This document shows, one piece after another, positions 17,486-25,922 of a DNA stretch of 64,000 bases. The position numbers and the translations under genes are program-made. This stretch comes from Butyrivibrio sp. NC3005. Its GTDB lineage: Bacteria; Bacillota; Clostridia; Lachnospirales; Lachnospiraceae. Within the stretch, counting starts at the first letter, position 1. Each line of letters starts with the position of its first letter. The stretch lies in the NCBI RefSeq assembly GCF_000424545.1, contig NZ_AUKC01000003.1, forward strand, positions 124,001 to 188,000. The letters run 5' to 3'. Under the pieces are notes generated by a model. That model ran no database searches. It saw only the letters and a program-made list of their open reading frames with translations, and was not told where the DNA came from.

Positions 17486-19078
17486 TTATATATGCATAGT
17501 AATTTTTTCAATGCTACAGTCATGACATTTAGTTTTTTCATCATAGTTTATTCCTACTAAGATTACTTCACCGATATAATCATCAAATATACTCGGGTAT
17601 TTATTATCTTTTATCTGATTTATTGCAGCTTCTGATGATTTGTTCCATTTTAGTTCAACTACCAGTGCCGGACGATTAGATGGCATTCTAGGAATAAATA
17701 CTACATCTGCAATTCCTCTCCCAGAAGGCAATTCTTCAACTTTCAAATACTGTTCTATACATGTAATATATGCAAATTTAATTACATATCTTAACGCTTG
17801 TTCATTATTATAAAAAGTAGGAGCATACTCAGATTCTCTTATTTCATCAATCCTCTTAGCAACATATTGACTATCTAACTTCAATGTAGCTTCCAGTATT
17901 TTTTCTGATTTCTTTATCAACTTCGACATTCTGGAATTATCGCGGTTTTTAAACAGACTCACAAACTCCGTTTTAACCTCTTCATTTGGAATCCTTACTA
18001 CTTGATTGTCAATATCATACGTAAGATATCCCAAGTGAATTAATAACGTTAAAACATCATCTTTATTACCAAAATTCTCTACATCATTATTAAATGTGCT
18101 CACATCAACATTAAGACTTTCACCTGCTATCAGTCTGGCAACATCTTCTTGAAGTCCCTTATAATCCATATTTATATATGCCAAAAGAGATTCTGTTGCT
18201 GTAGTTCTTCTCCAATATGAACCATACCTTTTCTTTTCAATAGCATTCATTACCGAATAAGGATTGTATATAGATACAGAGTTTTCAAAATGATATCCAT
18301 CATACCATTTTTTTATCTGTTTCAAATCCATGTCATGTTTCTTGCATAACAATTCCACTTCATTTTCTGTAAAACCAGTAAACATTGCAAATTTGTCCGG
18401 ATTTAACACTGTATACTCATCAAAATCCGATATAGCAGACTCTGTACCATCCTTTTTTATAGGTAATATTCCTGTCATATATGCTGCTGCAACTACCTTT
18501 GATGTAATATTTCCGTTTTTGAAAATGCCTCTCAAAAAGTTCAAATATGCATCCTGCTCAGCTTCATCACTCCTGAATTCGCGAATAATTGCATCCCACT
18601 CATCAATAATGAAAACAATCTTTCGCCCCGTGTGCTCTACAAACTCCAATAAGATTTGTGCAAAATTTTTATTCCTATCAACATCCGGAAGGTAACTTAA
18701 CATTTCTTCTAGAATAGTTTCTTTTATTGTATTGGTGATATCTGCAATCTTTTTTCCGTTTCCTTTTAAATCGGATATAAAACTTGTAATATCCAAGTAT
18801 ACAACATTGTACATATTCAGATATTTTTTGAAATTTGCAGTCTTACTTATATCTAATCCAGAAAAAAGACTTTCAGAATTGCACGTACAGTCATAATAAG
18901 CACATAGCATATGTGCAGCAAACGACTTACCAAATCTTCTAGGACGACTTACGCAAACAAGTTTTTTTCTAGTCTCGACTACGCCATTGATAATATCTAT
19001 TAAATCTGTCTTATCAATATATTCTAACTTTAGTATTTCAGCAAAATCAGCATTTCCCGGATTTATATATACGCCCAT
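17486..19078 (-). CDS. PF09820-type ATPase with C-terminal PD-(D/E)XK nuclease domain
   Basis: 530 aa. N-terminal AAA-like domain with MGVYINPG, a P-loop of the form RPRRFGKS (45-52) and Walker B FIIDEWD (156-162). An all-helical middle contains KKWYDGYHF, and the C-terminal PDDEXK domain shows GIADVVFIP, then VVELKW and AINQIKDNKY. The family is very abundant in Lachnospiraceae and Bacteroidetes; its cellular role is not established. The ATG lies only 4 bp after the stop of the GT2 gene (19083), whose last codons hold the SD (TAAGG), so it is cotranslated with a glycan gene. All motifs are intact. The best-preserved copy of six in this window. Confidence 0.85.
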   Translation of the reverse strand: MGVYINPGNADFAEILKLEYIDKTDLIDIINGVVETRKKLVCVSRPRRFGKSFAAHMLCAYYDCTCNSESLFSGLDISKTANFKKYLNMYNVVYLDITSFISDLKGNGKKIADITNTIKETILEEMLSYLPDVDRNKNFAQILLEFVEHTGRKIVFIIDEWDAIIREFRSDEAEQDAYLNFLRGIFKNGNITSKVVAAAYMTGILPIKKDGTESAISDFDEYTVLNPDKFAMFTGFTENEVELLCKKHDMDLKQIKKWYDGYHFENSVSIYNPYSVMNAIEKKRYGSYWRRTTATESLLAYINMDYKGLQEDVARLIAGESLNVDVSTFNNDVENFGNKDDVLTLLIHLGYLTYDIDNQVVRIPNEEVKTEFVSLFKNRDNSRMSKLIKKSEKILEATLKLDSQYVAKRIDEIRESEYAPTFYNNEQALRYVIKFAYITCIEQYLKVEELPSGRGIADVVFIPRMPSNRPALVVELKWNKSSEAAINQIKDNKYPSIFDDYIGEVILVGINYDEKTKCHDCSIEKITMHI

Positions 19079-19082
19079 ATTT

Positions 19083-20042
19083 TTACCTTAATAGCTCTTT
19101 TGACAACAATCCTCTAACAAACTTTACACCATATCCTACGTGAGTACAGAATATTCCCAGCATTGTTAATCCCCATACCGCAAACGATCCTGCATTATGA
19201 ATACTACATGCAAGAAGAACAAAATAAAGCAACAATACTCCACCATATATGTACCATACAAAAGGCAAAAAAGCTCCAAGAATAGGTCCTAAAATAAGTC
19301 CCAATACAAACAGACTCGGCACAAAATATGTAAACTTTCTAGAAGTTTGCGGAAGCACTTTTGCAAAATATCCGCGATGCTTTGCATAATTTGTTGCCTG
19401 TTTTAAATGCTGTTTAAACATTCTTCTTCTATGATGATATACGAGTATCTCCGGATCATATAATATCTTAAATCCGCTATTAACTATATCAAGACAAAGC
19501 TTGGTATCTTCGCCTGGATAGAAGTTAGAATCATATCCACCGATTTGTTTAAACAGTTCTGCGCGAACTATAAGATTTACGCTTGGAAGATCATCGACTT
19601 CTCTTTGTTTCTCAGGAAGATAGCGGTATGTGTATCCTCCACTGCACATCTTTGATTCATAGGTCTTGCCAGATGCCTGCTGCCAAATATCATCTTCTGG
19701 GGCAGTAACTGCCGGACCACCAACTGCGCCATACTCAGAATTCTGCAGATATTCTGCTGCCTTAGTAAGCCACTTGGCTGATGGATATGCGTCATCATCT
19801 ATAAAAGCAATGATATCTCCCGTTGCATATTCAAGCGCCATATCTCTCTTTTCTGCAGGGCCTGTTTTTCCACTTGGAATAATTCTAACCTTATCTCCCA
19901 TCTCTGGAAATGTTTCATCTGTTGGTTCATCAGGGAATATAAGAATCTCATAATCCTGATATTCCATTGCCTTGTAATGCGGCATAGCTGTACGTATATA
20001 ATCATTTATCTCTTTTACTGGTATTATTATCGAAAACTTCAT
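19083..20042 (-). CDS. GT2 glycosyltransferase with C-terminal membrane hairpin
   Basis: 319 aa from the ATG of MKFSIIIPVKE. An upstream TTG (20054) would add four residues. GT-A motifs: IPSGKTGPAEKRDMAL and D82-D-D84 in AFIDDDAYP, followed by GEDTKLCLDI and HHRRRMFKQH acceptor-side segments. Two to three hydrophobic helices near residues 235-300 anchor it. The pattern matches synthase-like GT2 enzymes. The SD (AAAGGA, 20071-20076) is about 28 nt from the ATG with a hairpin between, an unusual spacing. It is coupled to the ATPase gene downstream. Confidence 0.8.
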   Translation of the reverse strand: MKFSIIIPVKEINDYIRTAMPHYKAMEYQDYEILIFPDEPTDETFPEMGDKVRIIPSGKTGPAEKRDMALEYATGDIIAFIDDDAYPSAKWLTKAAEYLQNSEYGAVGGPAVTAPEDDIWQQASGKTYESKMCSGGYTYRYLPEKQREVDDLPSVNLIVRAELFKQIGGYDSNFYPGEDTKLCLDIVNSGFKILYDPEILVYHHRRRMFKQHLKQATNYAKHRGYFAKVLPQTSRKFTYFVPSLFVLGLILGPILGAFLPFVWYIYGGVLLLYFVLLACSIHNAGSFAVWGLTMLGIFCTHVGYGVKFVRGLLSKELLR

Positions 20043-20052
20043 CACAAAAATC

Positions 20053-20071
20053 AAAAGCTTAAAAAGCTTTT
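20053..20071 (-). promoter_or_regulatory. Hairpin inside the SD-to-start spacer of the GT2 gene
   Basis: 8-bp arms AAAAGCTT / AAGCTTTT with a 3-nt loop lie between AAAGGA and the ATG at 20042. Folded, the hairpin would bring the SD to about 10 nt from the start. The pairing is seen in the sequence; the effect on translation is inferred. Confidence 0.45.
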
Positions 20072-20093
20072 CCTTTCTACTATATTATATGGT

Positions 20094-20126
20094 AATACTA
20101 GCCAAAGCATATATTTGGCTAGTATT
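20094..20126. repeat. Perfect 13-bp inverted repeat upstream of the GT2 gene
   Basis: Arms AATACTAGCCAAA / TTTGGCTAGTATT with a 7-nt loop. There is no T-run on either side. On the minus strand it is followed within a few bases by TATAAT (about 20082-20087), so it could be an operator over a promoter or a factor-dependent terminator after the 20.3-21.9 kb gene. The remaining 20127-20310 shows nothing else. Confidence 0.65.
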
Positions 20127-20310
20127 CTTGTAACTTCAATTCAGAAATCCTCATTTTCATTATATTCGTAAGAATACTCTTTTGACCTAACTAAAGTATG
20201 TAAATATATCAAAATCCCAAACATCAAAAAACGCAAACACCACTATTATAATGCATAACGAGATATAAATCATCTACATAATTTATCTACATAAAACGTA
20301 TTTTTTGTTA

Positions 20311-21900
20311 TCATTTGAGTCCTTTAACTATTTCATCCGCAGAATCATAAACAAAAATAGAATAATATCCGTTCTCAAAGACTTTTTTTCCATTTTTCAG
20401 AAGTGGACATTGATCAAACCCCCAGTCATCAACTCTATTGTAGAAAATAAATGTCTTTCCTTTTGGAAGAGTCTTAGCATGATCTGTGGACTGAAGCCAT
20501 TCCAATATATCTATATTATCCTTGCCGTTAAGTCTCCATCCTATATTCCACATTTCAATTTGACCATTTGATAATTCAGTCAGGACATTAGTCTGCCAAA
20601 AGGAGCCAAAGCCTTGTGTATATCCATTATCAAGTAAATATTCAACTGCCTGTTGTTGAGCATATTGTGAATGAATAGCATATTTGGGTTGTGTTTGTTC
20701 TCCTAAAGCGGATGCTCTTGAAGAAACAAGAACACAAAGCACAACTATTACAGCTAATATATCCTTCGTTACTCTATAGTTCCAATTTTCTGTCTCAAAT
20801 TCTATTATCACCATCAAAACAGCAAACGGTATAAGCGTCAAAAAATATTGAGAACAATAATGATCTATAAAGTAAAACATCATCAAATGCACAAAAAGTG
20901 CAGAATGATAGAACATCACTAATAATTGCTGAACATAGTCAAGTTTTTTATATATAAACAAAAGTCGAATCGAGCATGCAAAAACAAGAACAGCTAATAA
21001 AATCCCAAAACAAGATGCAATTCCCAAAAAGCTAAAAAGCTTTGCTCCTGACTGATACCCGTAATAGCAAAAATAATCCCTTACCAAATCTTCCAATTTT
21101 ATGGAAAACTCTTTTTTCCAAGCAATGTTATCAAAAGTATTAAAATGATAGTTATTTACAAGTACAAATCCATTATATCCCCAGCCTAATATACCAAAAA
21201 TCATCATCGCAGCTGATATACACCATTTATTCAAGGATTCTTTCTTTTTATCTAAAAAAACAACTATCAAACAAGCCAATACCAAAGGAATAAATGTTGA
21301 ATATACTAAACGTATTCCATTCAATCCGCATAAAAAAGAAGCTATGAGGCATAAAAGAACTTTTAATTTTCTATCCTTAGCATCAAAGTTCTTTAAACAC
21401 CATAAAAACATTAAAACTAAAATCACTGCCAGAATAATATGCGACAAATAGTACAATCCCCAAATAGCATAAAAATAGTACTCTCTTCCAAATGGCCAAG
21501 CCATTATACCCGCCCCAAACATGGCGCCTTCTTTGCTACATCCTGCCATCTTAAAGAAAAAATAAGCAGATAATACTGCTACAAGAATCATCAAGAATCC
21601 TCCGATAAGCCTAGCTCTATGCCAGTTACCCGGATACACATATATACCGATTCTCAAAAACCATTGCTGGCAAAAAACTCTCAATTCTGTAGAATAATAC
21701 CATGTCTTTGAAAGAATCCCGCCTTCATCATTAAGTTTTTTAGCCAGCATCATCTCAGAAGCCATATCTGAATCTACAAACCATTTACCTGGAGATATGT
21801 ACAAATACATATCATATATTAATCCTGCTATCAGAAACATTGTAGCCAAAATGTTTTTCAAGTTCTTTTTTATAAAATCTTTTATTTTAATACGTTGCAT
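20311..21900 (-). CDS. Polytopic membrane protein, probable GT-C-type glycosyltransferase
   Basis: 529 aa with about eleven hydrophobic segments. The first external loop carries an acidic D43-S-D45 right after the first helix, followed by MASEMMLA and FCQQWFLRIG. An acidic pair in this loop is the hallmark of GT-C enzymes that use polyprenyl-phosphate sugars on the outer membrane face. The C-terminal about 130 residues form a soluble external domain (YFPLL-type end, FIFYNRVDDWG). A strong SD (TAGGAGGG) is present. A second, broken copy lies at 37.9-39.4 kb. No named family was recognised, so the function is inferred from topology and context only. Confidence 0.6.
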   Translation of the reverse strand: MQRIKIKDFIKKNLKNILATMFLIAGLIYDMYLYISPGKWFVDSDMASEMMLAKKLNDEGGILSKTWYYSTELRVFCQQWFLRIGIYVYPGNWHRARLIGGFLMILVAVLSAYFFFKMAGCSKEGAMFGAGIMAWPFGREYYFYAIWGLYYLSHIILAVILVLMFLWCLKNFDAKDRKLKVLLCLIASFLCGLNGIRLVYSTFIPLVLACLIVVFLDKKKESLNKWCISAAMMIFGILGWGYNGFVLVNNYHFNTFDNIAWKKEFSIKLEDLVRDYFCYYGYQSGAKLFSFLGIASCFGILLAVLVFACSIRLLFIYKKLDYVQQLLVMFYHSALFVHLMMFYFIDHYCSQYFLTLIPFAVLMVIIEFETENWNYRVTKDILAVIVVLCVLVSSRASALGEQTQPKYAIHSQYAQQQAVEYLLDNGYTQGFGSFWQTNVLTELSNGQIEMWNIGWRLNGKDNIDILEWLQSTDHAKTLPKGKTFIFYNRVDDWGFDQCPLLKNGKKVFENGYYSIFVYDSADEIVKGLK

Positions 21901-22020
21901 CTTCCCTCCTATATCTACTCATTTTGTCACTTTCAAGCTCTATTGATTTTGCAGCTATGGTACTTAAAATTCTTGCTTCTATTTTTATTATCTTTATCAT
22001 AATTTATTGCAACAAGTAGA

Positions 22021-22106
22021 ATATTTCCTGTATTCTAAAAAACATCCAATAGAAACAGAACATTTCGCCTCTCTTCCATTCTTCCAATGTATAGAAGCTT
22101 TTTCCA
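22021..22106 (-). pseudogene. Duplicated 86-bp fragment of the neighbouring GT4 gene
   Basis: Nearly identical to 22687-22772 inside the GT4 coding region (one base missing, about four substitutions), same orientation. It is out of any long frame. It is the only recognisable content of the 309-bp gap 21901-22209. Probably a leftover of a recent duplication or gene replacement at this site. Confidence 0.8.
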
Positions 22107-22209
22107 ATCTTATCCATATAACCAAATAACTAAATCACATGCCTGCTTATTATGATATCAAAATTTTAACAACGACCTAAAAATCTGGGCGTCTATTGAT
22201 GATGCATCA

Positions 22210-23418
22210 TTAAAAAAAACACTTTTCTTTCCCAACGCCTTCATACGCTTCCACGAACAATCTTGCACGTTCATCCCATGTATACCCAGCTCTAATTGTT
22301 AGCGAAGCTTTTTGCGCCATTGTTGCTACCAAGTGCTTGTTTTCTAACACTTCATGCATTCGTCCAGCCCAAACATTCGCATCTTTATCTGTTATTATCA
22401 CACCGTTTTCATCATTATCTATTAAAACATTAGAACCGCCATTTTGAGTGGTAAACACAATGTTGCCGTAGTACATAGCTTCGAGCAGAACCATCCCAAA
22501 TATCTCATATCTGGTTGGAAGAAGGAATGCATCCGTGAGCTTATATATATTAGAAAGATACTTCTGTTCCATTTTCTGTTCCCAAACCAGACTATTACCG
22601 ATTCCCAACTCCGAAATCTTATTCCGAACCCTGTTACAGTATTCGTCGTCTCCGGTTCCTATCATATACAGCACCGCATCTTTAGCATATTTCCTGTATT
22701 CTGAAAAAACATCCAATAAAAACAAAACATTTCGCCTCTCTTCCATTCTTCCGATGTATAGAAGCTTTTTCCCACTCTTCTGCTGACTTATTTTGTCAAA
22801 AAATGCACTGTTACACATTTCGCATTCGGCCAAATTACCCAGTATATCTGATTCGCTATGCTTTTTAGAACTACTTAGCATTTCAGAATCCATTCCTACG
22901 CCTACCATTGCAATATTATCAGGCGATATACCCTTACTTACCAAAAAATCTTTCGCCAGATTACTCTTAGCCATAAATTTTGTATGCATTTTTTTATATG
23001 TAGGAATAATGATCGGGTCCAACAATTTGCACATCAGATTGTATCTTTTGTTAAACTCATCAAAATATGGGCCATGGTACACCACTGTTTTTTCCGGATA
23101 TTTTTTTGCCAAAATAACAGATTGAACTTGATTATATTCACAAGGTTGCAATATATCATAGCTTTTCAGAAACGACTCTTCAAAAGAATAAATACAATTT
23201 TTTAGAATTGTTTTACCTTTTTTATAAAAAACTGTTATAAACGCTCCCTGGCCGTTATCAAGCCTGACTTCCCGCTCCTCTCCATCAGTCCAGAATACAA
23301 TATCACATTCATGTCCCATTCTGGATAACGCCTTCGCCAGACCAACCTCCTGAATATTATATGTATTATGGCAAACATCCATAAAATTTGGAATGTTACG
23401 TATTATTAGTATCTTCAT
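22210..23418 (-). CDS. GT4 family glycosyltransferase
   Basis: 402 aa from the ATG of MKILIIRNIPNFMD. The longer frame beginning at 23478 is only the overlap with the ATPase relic. GT-B fold with the GT4 landmarks: LLYIGRMEERRNVLFLLDVF, LPTRYEIFGMVLLEAMYYG (E-x7-E site) and a Rossmann-like donor domain. Soluble, retaining transferase. Its SD (GAAGGGAAT) lies inside the 3' codons of the truncated ATPase gene, so expression probably depends on that upstream transcript. The protein is complete. It adds a sugar to the lipid-linked glycan; donor not known. Confidence 0.85.
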   Translation of the reverse strand: MKILIIRNIPNFMDVCHNTYNIQEVGLAKALSRMGHECDIVFWTDGEEREVRLDNGQGAFITVFYKKGKTILKNCIYSFEESFLKSYDILQPCEYNQVQSVILAKKYPEKTVVYHGPYFDEFNKRYNLMCKLLDPIIIPTYKKMHTKFMAKSNLAKDFLVSKGISPDNIAMVGVGMDSEMLSSSKKHSESDILGNLAECEMCNSAFFDKISQQKSGKKLLYIGRMEERRNVLFLLDVFSEYRKYAKDAVLYMIGTGDDEYCNRVRNKISELGIGNSLVWEQKMEQKYLSNIYKLTDAFLLPTRYEIFGMVLLEAMYYGNIVFTTQNGGSNVLIDNDENGVIITDKDANVWAGRMHEVLENKHLVATMAQKASLTIRAGYTWDERARLFVEAYEGVGKEKCFF

Positions 23419-24523
23419 TAAATAATTCCCTTCGAACTTCCTCATTAGGTATTCTGACAGTTTGCTTTTCAAAGTCATAAGCCAAATATCCCAGATGTAT
23501 TAACAAAGATAAGACATCGTCACGACTATCAATTGATGTCATATCATTTTGAAAAGTTGATGTATCAACCACCATTTCATTTCCACCAATCATCTGAACC
23601 AAATCTGCCTGAAGATTATTTTTGTCCAAACGTATATATTCTAACAAAGCCCTATACGTTTCTGTTTTTGACCAATATGAGTCATACACGCCTGTTCTAA
23701 CCGCCTGACAAACAGAATTTGGATTATATATATCCCCAACACTTTGAAAATTATATCCATCATACCATTTCTTTAATTTATCAAAATCAACACTATAATT
23801 TTGAGCCAGTTTATTAATATCTTTTGTTGTAAATCCAACATATTCTGCAAAAATAGATGGTTGAATCATTGTGTACTCACGAAAATCAGAAATTGCAGAT
23901 TGATGCCCGTATTTTTTGATAGGTAGAATTCCTGTCATAAATGCTCCAGCTACTACTCTATCTGTGACATTTCCATTCTTGAAAATTTCCCTTAAGAAAT
24001 TAATATATTCTTCCTGAACAGATGAATTTTCTTTATATTCTCTAAAAAAAGCATCCCATTCATCAATTATAAAAAAGAATTTACTATCATATTTTTCTCG
24101 AATTTTAACTAATAATTCTCCCAACGAGCCGCCGGAAACCTCAGGAAAATTATCGTTTAATTCTTTTGTTATTGATTCACGTATATTTTTAACAACGCTT
24201 TCCACCGATGCGTTTTTCGAAACAAAGCCTGTAATATCCAGATAAATTACATTAAACTTATTTAGATATTTCTCGAAACTTTCTTTTTTGGATATCTCTT
24301 TTCCTTGAAACAGCTCATATGAATTACACGTTTTATCATAATAAGCGCATAGCATTTTGGCTGTATATGATTTTCCAAATCGTCTCGGCCTACTTATACA
24401 AATAAGCTTATCCGGAGTATTAATAGACTGATTTACTATATCAATCAGTCCTGTCTTATCAACATATATTCCGTTTACTATCGATTCAAAATTCTCATTT
24501 CCTGGATTTATATATATTCCCAT
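23396..24523 (-). pseudogene. PF09820-type ATPase lacking its nuclease domain
   Basis: 375 aa from MGIYINPG; the extra upstream 22 residues of the open frame have no SD. P-loop RPRRFGKS and Walker B FIIDEWD are intact, as is KKWYDGYNF. The protein ends just after PNEEVRRELF, where the full-length relative at 17.5 kb goes on for about 155 residues with the PD-(D/E)XK domain. The cut is made by the GT4 gene, which overlaps its end by 23 bp. An ATPase without nuclease could still be produced. A promoter with extended -10 lies upstream. Confidence 0.75.
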
Positions 24524-24565
24524 GTTATTCACTCCAAAATACAGCATAATTAATTCCGCACTACA

Positions 24566-24574
24566 TATTATAGC
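24566..24574 (-). promoter_or_regulatory. Extended -10 promoter for the ATPase/GT4 transcript
   Basis: On the minus strand the sequence reads TGCTATAAT, i.e. TG-n-TATAAT, about 43 bp upstream of the ATG at 24523. No good -35 box at 17 bp, as is usual for extended -10 promoters. It lies in the 210-bp divergent region before the only plus-strand glycan gene; no clear promoter was seen for the plus strand. Confidence 0.5.
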
Positions 24575-24733
24575 ATCAATCCTATGCAAAATATGATATG
24601 ATTTATGTATTTAATGATTATGCACAGAGTCCAAATAAACCTTGTCATATGAAGAGGGATTCCTGCAAAGAATAAACTCTTATTTCAGCAAATACAACAA
24701 TATTTAACTTTGCAAAATAGAAAGGCAGCCCAG

Positions 24734-25840
24734 ATGAACATAGCATTTTTAATATTTTCTTTCAACATTGGTGGAATAGAACGATTACTAATAGATATGA
24801 GCAACAACATGTCGGCAAATGGTCACAACATTTTCCTTATTGTTATTAATGATGACTTTAATAAAGACTTATTAGGACTACTCTCTCCAAAGGTCCATAT
24901 CATATTCCTGCACCGCCAGATGGGTGAAAAAAAGCTTTTCCCATATATGTTAAAGCTAGCTAAAATAGTAAAAAGAAATAAAATTCAGGTTCTCCATTGT
25001 CAGGGAATAAACTGCGTCATCTTCTCTTTTATCGTTAAAGCTTTTTCACATAAGACTGCTATTCTCAACACAGTCCACGATAATGGAAACTATACCAGAA
25101 CATATTCGAAGAAAAAAATTTTCTTGGCGCACCTTTTGCTTGATATGACTATAGCTATATCGGACTCGGTAAGAAATGAGATTTTGTCGCAAGGTATTGA
25201 TTCAGACAAAGTTGTTACCATTCACAATGCAATTGATATTGATAAATTTCAATACGTTCCTAGAAAAGAAAAAAAATTTAATAAAAATACCCCTATTGAA
25301 ATCGTAAACGTAGCAAGATTTATGCCGGAGAAAAAAGGGCAGGATTTGCTGGTAAATGCTGCCAAAAAGCTTGTTAAAAAATATCCATTACTTCATATCA
25401 CATTTGCTGGGGCTGTTGCTAGGAATCAAGAAGAAAGCTATCACAAAATCCTTGAATACATCAAAGAAGCAGATTTAGAAAAAAATATTTCTTTTGCCGG
25501 AAATGTTGATAATATCCCAGAACTTCTCTCTACAGCTGACCTTTTCGTGCTTCCATCAAGATATGAAGGATTCGGAATCGCACTTGTAGAAGCTCTTGCA
25601 ACAGGACTTGTAGTAGTTGCATCCAACTTGGAAGGACCTGCTGAAATTATGAAATGTCATCCTGAATATGGACTTTTGTTCGAGCCAGGTAACGCAGATG
25701 ATTTAGCAGTCAAAATCAATGATGTGATAACTAATTTTTCTTCCTATAATCCAGAGCTGATTTCTCAAAAAGTCCGAAAAGACTACAATATGGACAATAT
25801 GTGTCTGCAGCATATAAGCTTATATAGGGCGCTTTTATAA
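24734..25840 (+). CDS. GT4 family glycosyltransferase, the only plus-strand glycan gene
   Basis: 368 aa from MNIAFLIFSFNIGGIERLL; AGAAAGG precedes this ATG, while the in-frame ATG at 24710 lies upstream of that SD. GT-B protein with N-terminal GGIERLL (glycine-rich acceptor loop), VNVARFMPEKKGQDLLV, and LPSRYEGFGIALVEALATG with the E-x7-E donor site. It belongs to the GlcNAc/mannosyl type of GT4 seen in capsule loci. Transcribed against all neighbours and ended by a strong hairpin over the stop codon, it forms its own unit. This suggests separate acquisition or an inversion. The sequence is complete. Confidence 0.85.
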   Translation: MNIAFLIFSFNIGGIERLLIDMSNNMSANGHNIFLIVINDDFNKDLLGLLSPKVHIIFLHRQMGEKKLFPYMLKLAKIVKRNKIQVLHCQGINCVIFSFIVKAFSHKTAILNTVHDNGNYTRTYSKKKIFLAHLLLDMTIAISDSVRNEILSQGIDSDKVVTIHNAIDIDKFQYVPRKEKKFNKNTPIEIVNVARFMPEKKGQDLLVNAAKKLVKKYPLLHITFAGAVARNQEESYHKILEYIKEADLEKNISFAGNVDNIPELLSTADLFVLPSRYEGFGIALVEALATGLVVVASNLEGPAEIMKCHPEYGLLFEPGNADDLAVKINDVITNFSSYNPELISQKVRKDYNMDNMCLQHISLYRALL

Positions 25841-25859
25841 GAGTAGCGCCCCATATAAG
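25819..25859. terminator. Bidirectional terminator between convergent genes
   Basis: Long stem CTTATAT-A-GGGCGC / GCGCCC-C-ATATAAG, 13 paired bases with one mismatch, loop 13 nt. It overlaps the stop codon of the plus-strand GT4 and lies about 65 bp past the stop of the minus-strand ATPase gene. The T-tracts are poor, so efficiency is uncertain. Confidence 0.6.
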
Positions 25860-25922
25860 TTTACTATGTTGTATATATTGCGTTTCTCTAATACTTTGTA
25901 CACTTAAATAAATCACTACTTG

